From Dactylis glomerata (Eukaryota; Streptophyta; Magnoliopsida; Poales; Poaceae), in NCBI GenBank assembly GCA_007115705.1, contig QXEO01000247.1, forward strand, positions 12,652,253-12,716,252: a DNA stretch of 64,000 nucleotides. Reading direction: 5' to 3'. Position 1 is the stretch's first letter; every line of letters begins with the position of its first letter. Positions 56,802 through 64,000 of the stretch are shown one piece after another. Made by a program: the position numbers and the translations under genes. The notes under the pieces were generated by a model. The model was given only the letters and a program-made list of their open reading frames with translations, did not search any database and was not told where the DNA came from.

Positions 56802-57537
56802 ATGGTTGGAGATGATGAGACTGCTGTAGAGCTATCATCTTGAAGTTTTGAGCTTCCCGCTTCATAGGTGCTGATATGTTACAGTGAGAAGTGCAACCCA
56901 ATTCTGGTCACTATTTGATTCATCTCCTTCATTCTGCATCACTCTGTAAATGTTTGTGAGTGTGTTGTAGCTGCTCCATGCAATAAGCTGGTGTATCTTA
57001 GAAAATGTTGTATCTCATATTGTCTGCCTCAAACTTATTCTGAAAACTAGTGTCAATTTGTAATTTTATTGTAGAACTATGTTGAGAGAATGTAATAAAT
57101 TCATTTCTGGGATATGAGATGTTGTAATATATTGACTGCTGAAATAATAAGCGTTGTTTACATCACTTGTTGTATTATATTACAAACAAATCATGTCGTG
57201 TATCTACATGCCTTGTACTGTGTAGATTCACATTTATAAAATACATTTCAAATTTTGAAGAGTAAAACTATGCATAATTGAAATATTAAAAACTAAAAAT
57301 AAAATATTACAAAAAATACCAACTAGTAGGGGACAGTCATTGTTCTGCATAATTTACCTGATTTATCCAAACTCAATTGCCAACTTATGTGTTGTTTTCC
57401 TTTTGAAAGCGGATAAATTATTTATTTCCACTGAGGCATGGGTAGTAGGAGGCATGGGTAGTAGGCAGAACAAGATATTTATGTTCGAACTGACCGTTGA
57501 GTTACTACCCCCCCCCCCTCTCTCTCCTTCCTTCACC
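56802..57537. other. 3' flank of the 56184 gene and upstream region of the GRF gene
   Basis: AT-rich with no ORF of note. The right part carries a pure C run (about 57509-57520) followed by CT repeats, just upstream of the ATG at 57538. Confidence 0.5.
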
Positions 57538-58349
57538 ATGCCGTCTTGTAATGATGGCGATGATACAAGCTACGGCAGCGACATCGGCAGCCTTCTCTCC
57601 GATTTCGACTACTGCCGGACCAATGTGAGTTCCTTTTATTCGACGTGTTGGTTTATGGGGTTAGGAATTTAGGTTTAGGTTTTGTTTTAGGTGCCACAGA
57701 CCATCTACGACCCAGATTGGGATGGTTTAGCGATCGAGAGGGAGGCACCATGTGACCATGGGTTGAAACTAAGGAAATTTGTTGCCTTCAAAGGCACTAA
57801 CACAGGGAAAAGGTTTATAGGCTGCGCAAAGGAGGTTTAGATTATCTATATTGCAAAATTAATGTTTGAATAGCGTTGTTCTCTCTTCATTTCATAGTTT
57901 CTTATATTTGTTATACTATGCTGCTGATCATTAGGATGGTCCGATGTGTGGAATAGTGGAGTGGATTGATCCGGAGTGGCCTGACGCACTGAAGAAATGT
58001 TTGGTCAAGTTATGGGAGTTGTATAAATCGGAAAGTATTGGGAGAATTACTGATGCTTGTGCTACTGCTGATGAATGTTACAAGCTATCACAGGATAAGA
58101 AGGAGCTCGAAGAAATAAACAACAATATGGCCGAAGAACTCCAGAAAAAAATGAACCGATAGGCAGGTGGGATCCATTTTGAAAAATCTTCTAGATATTC
58201 AGATCTTTCTGAAGCTCAAGGCAGAAAAGCAGAGGGACCAGCTGAAGGAGGAGAAAAAAAGGCTGGAGAACTGCATTGCAGATCTCTTGAAGCAAGCAGC
58301 AGTTAATAAGGACAAGTTAGATAGATTGAAACAAATTTTAGATGAATAA
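57538..58349 (+). pseudogene. GRF-type zinc-finger protein, probably frame-broken
   Basis: Exons by splice consensus and phase: 57538-57624, 57691-57834, 57935 onward. Exon 2 ends and exon 3 starts within a GRF-type zinc finger: CDHGLKLRKFVAF, then FIGCAKEDGPMCGIVEW, giving Cys-His-Cys-Cys ligands, followed by IDPEWPDALKK typical of the grass proteins. The exon 3 frame stops at TAG 58160-58162. The adjacent frame then stays open to TAA 58349 with a well-formed coiled coil (KAEKQRDQLKEEKKRLEN), which looks like the lost C-terminus. A 1-nt change just before the TAG would explain this; alternatively the TAG is the true end. GRF fingers bind nucleic acid in known proteins. Role here unknown. Confidence 0.6.
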
Positions 58350-58583
58350 GTTATGTCTATGTAATTCAGCATTTAAAGTTATCTAAAAGCAATAGCGTAC
58401 CTACAACAATTGCTTCCATATAACAGAGAGCATTAGCGCAACATCATAGTTCAGTTAACATTTCACTACTAGTTTAGATAACATAAGATTCAGGCTAGTT
58501 AACACAAAGTTCAGACATACAGGACGATGAAATGTAGCGCGCAGACTACATCGTATCTCCTCTTACTTGGAGGCAATCTGATC

Positions 58584-59687
58584 CTACTGGAGGCGCTCGA
58601 ACTCATTGATCTTGGCTTTCAGCATGATATTCTCCTTCTTAACAGCCTCGAGCAAACCGGCTGCTTTGCGAGTACTCTCGGTCATTAGCTTCAAGAGATC
58701 TCTGGACTTGTCTCTGGCCTCATAGGCTACCATGGTCCTCTCGCTCTGCTTGATCTGCTCTTTGAGGCCCTTGGTGATTTGCACACGAAGGTCGCTGCAC
58801 GTGGCATTTAGCTTCAGATTTTTCACCTCCAGTGCCTTGATGGTCAACCTATCCTTGTCCAGCAACATTTTCATCTGCTCCTGCGTCTTCACAAGGTAGA
58901 CCATATGCCCCGATAGCAAGCCTTTCGCAGCCGTAAGCTTGTCAACCTCATGCGCCGAAGTTCGGGATTTCTCCTTCTCCTGATCCAAATGTGAGCCTAG
59001 GCTAGCACAGTGCAGCTCGAGGGAATGTTTCTCGGCCAGTTGGCTCTGTATCTTGACATTCAGCGTGGCCACATCTGCCTTGATCTTCTCCTTCGCTTCC
59101 TGCACCGAAGTTTAGGGCATGCAATAAAAGAGATCAATGCTAATACTGCCTCTTTTCACAAATATATAGTTATTTTTATAGTTTTCAAAGTAAACAAGAT
59201 ACGGTTAACAATGAGTGAATCTATACACTGAATCTATATAGATCTACATGCGTAGCACCTAGCCGCATTGCCAAAGGCAGGTTATGAACAATGGTAAACG
59301 GGCTTGATCAGCAAGTAGACTAGATGGCATGCGATTACCTTGCTTAGCCGGGGAACGGGCTTGATCAGGAAGTCCATTGACGGGTCCATGGTCTTCATGG
59401 GCAGCTTCTTATCCGTCGATTTTGGGGGCCTAAAAAATCAAATAGGTTAAGAAGTTGGAAAGAACAAACAAACGGAAGATCAAGGCGTCGTTACCCTAAA
59501 CCTACCCAGGAGAGACAACGTCCCCCTCATCCGTTGGTGCGCAGAAAGAGAGGATGGCTTCGGCCTGACTGATTAGGCTGCTTGCATGGAGATCTGCCTA
59601 CCGACGGGTTAACTCCTTCCTCTCCGCCGCCCTAGTCTTGACCCCATCGGTCTTCAACGCCGGTCGGGTCTGCTTCTTGGGAGGCAT
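58584..59687 (-). pseudogene. Coiled-coil protein gene, three exons, one premature stop
   Basis: Minus strand: exons 59506-59687, 59339-59429 and 58584-59099, with GT-AG introns in matching phase. Total 263 codons including the stop. The start ATG 59687 opens a basic N-terminus (MPPKKQTRPALKTDGVKTRA). TAG at codon 30 (59598-59600) is the only disruption; the frame on both sides is well formed (ELTRR, then ADLHASSLISQAEAILSF). Exon 3 is a long coiled coil from about residue 95 to the end. I do not recognise the family. It converges on the GRF gene, with 235 bp between their stops. A downstream start could give a shorter product, and a sequencing error at the TAG cannot be excluded. Confidence 0.6.
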
Positions 59688-60151
59688 GGCTTCGTCGTAG
59701 AATGGAGGGAGGGGCAAGGAAGGCAGGAGGAAGAAGAGGATGTGGGTTTCTGCAGAATAGTGCTACCCAGTCAAGGACCAGCTTCAGCTGACCACTGTGT
59801 CCTTGCCTCCTGGGCACCATCTCAAGCAATCTCGGCCGTCCGTTTGAATCTAAGCGTACCCCTTGGTACCTTGTCGACGAAGGGTCACCGTAGGTACGAA
59901 CGAATAGGAAGCAGTAGCCCCTTGCTTTTTTACTGTGCACTGCCACGATGGGACTGGGCATTGAACTCGATGGGACTCTGCATTGGGTCCCAGCTAAGCG
60001 GCGACACGACGCGCACGCCCAGCCGTACGTGTACATCTATCTCCTCACCCGGCGTGCATCCATACCGTGATTTGTTTTTGGCCATGCATGACATGGCATT
60101 CAAACAGGGAATCTTTGAAATGAAACTAAAATAAAATAGCGATTGTTGGGA
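59688..60151. other. Upstream region of the coiled-coil gene, up to the satellite array
   Basis: About 460 bp holding the presumed promoter of the minus-strand gene. Overlapping ORFs of about 130 codons on both strands show no domain and are not called. The satellite begins sharply at about 60152. Confidence 0.45.
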
Positions 60152-63100
60152 ATTAAAAAGGATTTAGGGAAAAAATAATTCATTATATGGCAGCAGGCCG
60201 AGATAATTCCTAACCTCCTGGATTTGGCACCCCTGGTAGGTCCCCCACCCATGAAAATTAGAGTGGTGATGTTTTGCACAATGCCCTTGGTGGCCCCTTC
60301 ATAAAAAAGCACCTGTTTCGACCCCTCCAGGCACCTAAAAAATGGGAAATGCATTTTTATGTGGAAACTGGAAAAACACTAGTTGCAAAAGTTGTTGGGA
60401 ATGCAAAGATGCACATCTCCACCAAAAATGGGACTATGGTTCCACAGTTTGCTATGGAACTTGCACAAACCATGGTCACCTTGCAAGGAAGACCAAGAGA
60501 ACTCCTGCCTGGAAGCACCTCTCTGTGAGAGAGTCCACATGTGAACCCTTGGGATGGCATATTTGGTATTTTTCCTAGGTGATGCATCACTCACCATGAC
60601 TCCATGCACTGTTTTTCCATTTATTTGATTTTTTCTGAATTCCCTAGGCCCCCCTCCGAGATCTAGGTCAGACTCACAGTGCCATCGATGTCTGCCAGGT
60701 GGGGTGTGAACCATGGTTTGGTCATGGTTCTAGGGTCCCACACGCCCAGGGGACCTCCCTGTATTTTCCCCTATTTTTCTGGTGTGCATTTCTTGTAGCC
60801 CCAGTGCAAAATTGGATTAAAAAGGATCTACGGCAAAAATAATTCATTATATGGCAGCAGGCCGAGATAATTCCTAACCTCCTGGATTTGGCACCCCTGG
60901 TAGATCCCCCACCCATGAAAATTAGAGTGGTGATGTTTTGCACAGTTCCCTTGGTGGCCCCTTCACAAAAAAACACCTATTTTGACCCCTCCGGGCACCT
61001 GAAAAATGGGAAATGCATTTTTTATGTGGAAACTGGAAAAATACTAATTGCAAAAGTTGTTGGGAATGCAAATATGCACATCTCCACCAAAAATGGGACC
61101 ATGGTTCCAAAGTTTGCTGTGGAACATGCACAAACCATGGTCACCTTGCAAGGAAGACCAAGAGAACTCCTGCCTGGAAGCACCTCTCTGTGAGAGAGTC
61201 CACATATGAACCCTTGGGATGGCATGTTTGGTTTTTTCCCTAGGTGATGCATCACTCACCATGACTCCATGCACTATTTTTCCATTTATTTGATTTTTTC
61301 TGAATTCCCTAGGCCCCCCTCCGAGATCTAGGTCAGACTCGTGGTGCCATCGATGTCTGCCAGGTGGGGTGGGAACCATGGTTTGGTCTTGGCTCTAGGG
61401 TCCCACACCCCCAGGGGACCTTCCTGTATTTTTCCCCTATTTTTTTGGTGTGCATTTCTTGTAGCCCCATTGCAAAATTGGATTAAAAAGGATTTAGGGC
61501 AAAAATAATTCATTATATGGCAGGGGCCAAGATAATTCCTAACCTCTTGGATTTGGCACCCCTGGTAGGTCCCCCAACCATGAAAATTAGAGTGGTGATG
61601 TTTTGCAGACTGTCCTTGGTGGCCCCTTCACAAAAAAGCACCTGTTTCGACCCCTCCGGCCACCTAAAAAATGGGAAATACATTTTTTATGTGGAAACTG
61701 GAAAAACACTAGTTTCAAAAGTTGTTGGGAATGCAAAGATGTACATCTCCACCAAAAATGGGACCATGGTTCCACAGTTTGCTGTGGGACTTGCACAAAC
61801 CATGGTCACCTTGCAAGGAAGACAAAGAGAACTCCTGCCTGGAAGCACCTATCTGTGAGAGAGTCCACATGTGAACCCTTGGGATGGCATGTTTCGTATT
61901 TTTCCTAGGTGATGCATCACTCACCATGACTCTATGCACTGTTTTTCCATTTATTTGATTTTTTCTGAATTCCCTAGGCCCCCCTCTGAGATCTAGGTCA
62001 GACTCGCGGTGCCATCGATGTCTGCCAGGTGGGGTGGGAACCATGGTTTGGTCATGGTTCTAGGGTCCCACACCCCCAGGGGACCTCCCTGTATTTTCCC
62101 CTATTTTTCTGGTGTGCATTTCTTGTAGCCCAGTGCAAAAGTGGATTAAAAAGGATTTAGGGCAAAAATAATTCATTATATGGCAGCAGGCCGAGATAAT
62201 TCCTAACCTCCTGGATTTGGCACCCCTGGTAGATCCCCCACCCATGAAAATTAGAGTGGTGATGTTTTGCACAGTGCCCTTGGTGGCCCCTTCACAAAAA
62301 AACACCTATTTCGACCCCTCCGGGCACCTGAAAAATGGGAAATGCATTTTTTATGTGGAAACTGGAAAAACACTAGTTGCAAAAGTTGTTGGGAATGCAA
62401 ATATGCACATCTCCACCAAAAATGGGACCATGGTTCCAAAGTTTGCTGTGGAACCTGCACAAACCATGGTCACCTTGCAAGGAAGACCAAGAGAACTCCT
62501 GCCTGGAAGCATATCTCTGTGAGAGAGTCCACATATGAACCCTTGGGATGGCATGTTTGGTATTTTCCCTAGGTGATGCATCACTCACCATGACTCCATG
62601 CACTATTTTCCATTTATTTGATTTTTCTGAATTCCCTAGGCCCCCCTCCGAGATCTAGGTCAGACTCGTGGTGCCATCGATGTCTGCCAGGTGGGGTGGG
62701 AACCATGGTTTCGTCTTGGCTCTAGGGTCCCACACCCCCAGGGGACCTTCCTGTATTTTTCCCCTATTTTTCTGGTGTGCATTTCTTGTAGCCCCATTGC
62801 AAAATTGGATTAAAAAGGATTTAGGGCAAAAATAATTCATTATATGGCAGGAGGCCAAGATAATTCCTAACCTCTTGGATTTGGCACCCCTGGTAGGTCC
62901 CCCACCCATGAAAATTAGAGTGGTGATGTTTTGCAGACTGCCCCTGGTGGCCCCTTCACAAAAAAGCACCTATTTTGACCCCTCCGGCCACCTGAAAAAT
63001 GGGAAATACATTTTTTATGTGGAAACTGGAAAAACACTAGTTTCAAAAGTTGTTGGGAATGCAAAGATGTACATCTCCACCAAAAATGGGACCATGGTTC

Positions 63101-64000
63101 CACAGTTTGCTGTGGGACTTGCACAAACCATGGTCACCTTGCAAGGAAGACAAAGAGAACTCCTGCCTGGAAGCACCTATCTGTGAGAGAGTCCACATGT
63201 GAACCCTTGGGATGGCATGTTTGGTATTTTTCCTAGGTGATGCATCACTCACCATGACTCTATGCACTGTTTTTCCATTTATTTGATTTTTTTCTGAATT
63301 CCCTAGGCCCCCCTCCGAGATCTAGGTCAGACTCGCGGTGCCATCGATGTCTGCCAGGTGGGGTGGGAACCATGGTTTGGTCTTGGTTCTAGGGTCCCAC
63401 ACCCCCAGGGGACCTCCCTGTATTTTTCCTTTATTTTTCTGGTGTGCATTTCTTGTAGCCCTAGTGCAAAATTGGATTAGAAAGGATTTAGGGCAAAAAT
63501 AATTCATTATATGGCAGCAGGCCGAGATAATTCCTAACCTCCTGGATTTGGCACCCCTGGTAGATCCCCCACCCATGAAAATTAGAGTGGTGATGTTTTG
63601 CACAGTGCCCTTGGTGGCCCCTTCACAAAAAAAAACCTATTTCGACCCCTCCGGGCACCTGAAAAATGGGAAATGCATTTTTTATGTGGAAACTGGAAAA
63701 ACACTAGTTGCAAAAGTTGTTGGGAATGCAAATATGCACATCTCCACCAAAAATGGGACCATGGTTCCAAAGTTTGCTGTGGAACCTGCACAAACCATGG
63801 TCACCTTGCAAGGAAGACCAAGAGAACTCCTGCCTGGAAGCATATCTCTGTGAGAGAGTCCACATATGAACCCTTGGGATGGCATGTTTGGTATTTTCCC
63901 TAGGTGATGCATCACTCACCATGACTCCATGCACTATTTTTCCATTTATTTGATTTTTCTGAATTCCCTAGGCCCCCCTCCGAGATCTAGGTCAGACTCG
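60152..64000 (+). repeat. Tandem satellite array, about 664-bp unit, six copies and continuing
   Basis: Unit starts, taken at ATTAAAAAGGAT, are 60152, 60816, 61482, 62145, 62809 and 63476 (ATTAGAAAGGAT), so period is 663-667 bp. The last copy is cut by the window end. Units 2, 4 and 6 share one set of variants (AGATCCCCC, AAATATGCAC, CCAAAGTTTGC); units 3 and 5 share another (AGGTCCCCC, AAAGATGTAC, CACAGTTTGC). Unit 1 is intermediate. Open frames of about 70-110 codons recur on both strands in every unit. I cannot match it to a named Triticeae satellite. Confidence 0.93.

Overview
The window looks like nuclear DNA of a Pooideae grass, most likely a Triticeae species (wheat, barley, rye or Aegilops type). 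The evidence is the repeat content: Athila-like Ty3/Gypsy LTRs with TGATACG termini and a tRNA-Asp primer site, a Tat-lineage Gypsy with intron-bearing antisense genes, a CACTA element with TTTAGTCCCGG subterminal motifs, Stowaway MITEs and a tRNA-derived SINE of the Poaceae type. Ordinary genes are few. Nothing bacterial, organellar or viral was seen.

Positions 1-33241 are one nested stack of LTR retrotransposons. Reconstructed from LTR ends and target-site duplications, the order is: element C (plus strand, gag-protease only) sits in an old LINE; D (minus, Athila-like gag) inserted into the 5' LTR of C; F (plus, Tat lineage) inserted into the gag of D; A (minus) and a solo LTR, E, inserted into F; and B (minus, complete, young, non-autonomous) inserted into the 5' LTR of D. 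A, B and C share long non-coding internal sequence but carry different ORFs, and B has a chimeric LTR.

Positions 33242-44076 hold the decayed LINE, a SINE with clear target duplications, a decayed Copia fragment, and one intact single-exon host gene on the minus strand encoding a peptide-N-glycosidase A-like protein (40164-41966).

Positions 44077-54217 are a complete 10.1 kb CACTA (En/Spm) transposon with an exact 3-bp ATT target duplication. It encodes an intact TNP2-type transposase and a second, multi-exon gene whose C-terminus is an apparently intact Ulp1-like cysteine protease domain. The TTTAGTCCCGG motif occurs at both ends and also as an internal cluster with a perfect 50-bp palindrome just upstream of the second gene's TATA box.

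Positions 54218-60150 hold nested Stowaway MITEs and three small genes or gene relics: a protein with a duplicated module, a GRF-type zinc-finger protein with a frame break, and a coiled-coil protein with one premature stop. From 60152 to the window end runs a tandem satellite of about 664 bp with a dimeric higher-order pattern.

All gene and family calls come from reading the translated sequence; no database search was possible. Exon borders were inferred from splice consensus and reading-frame continuity.
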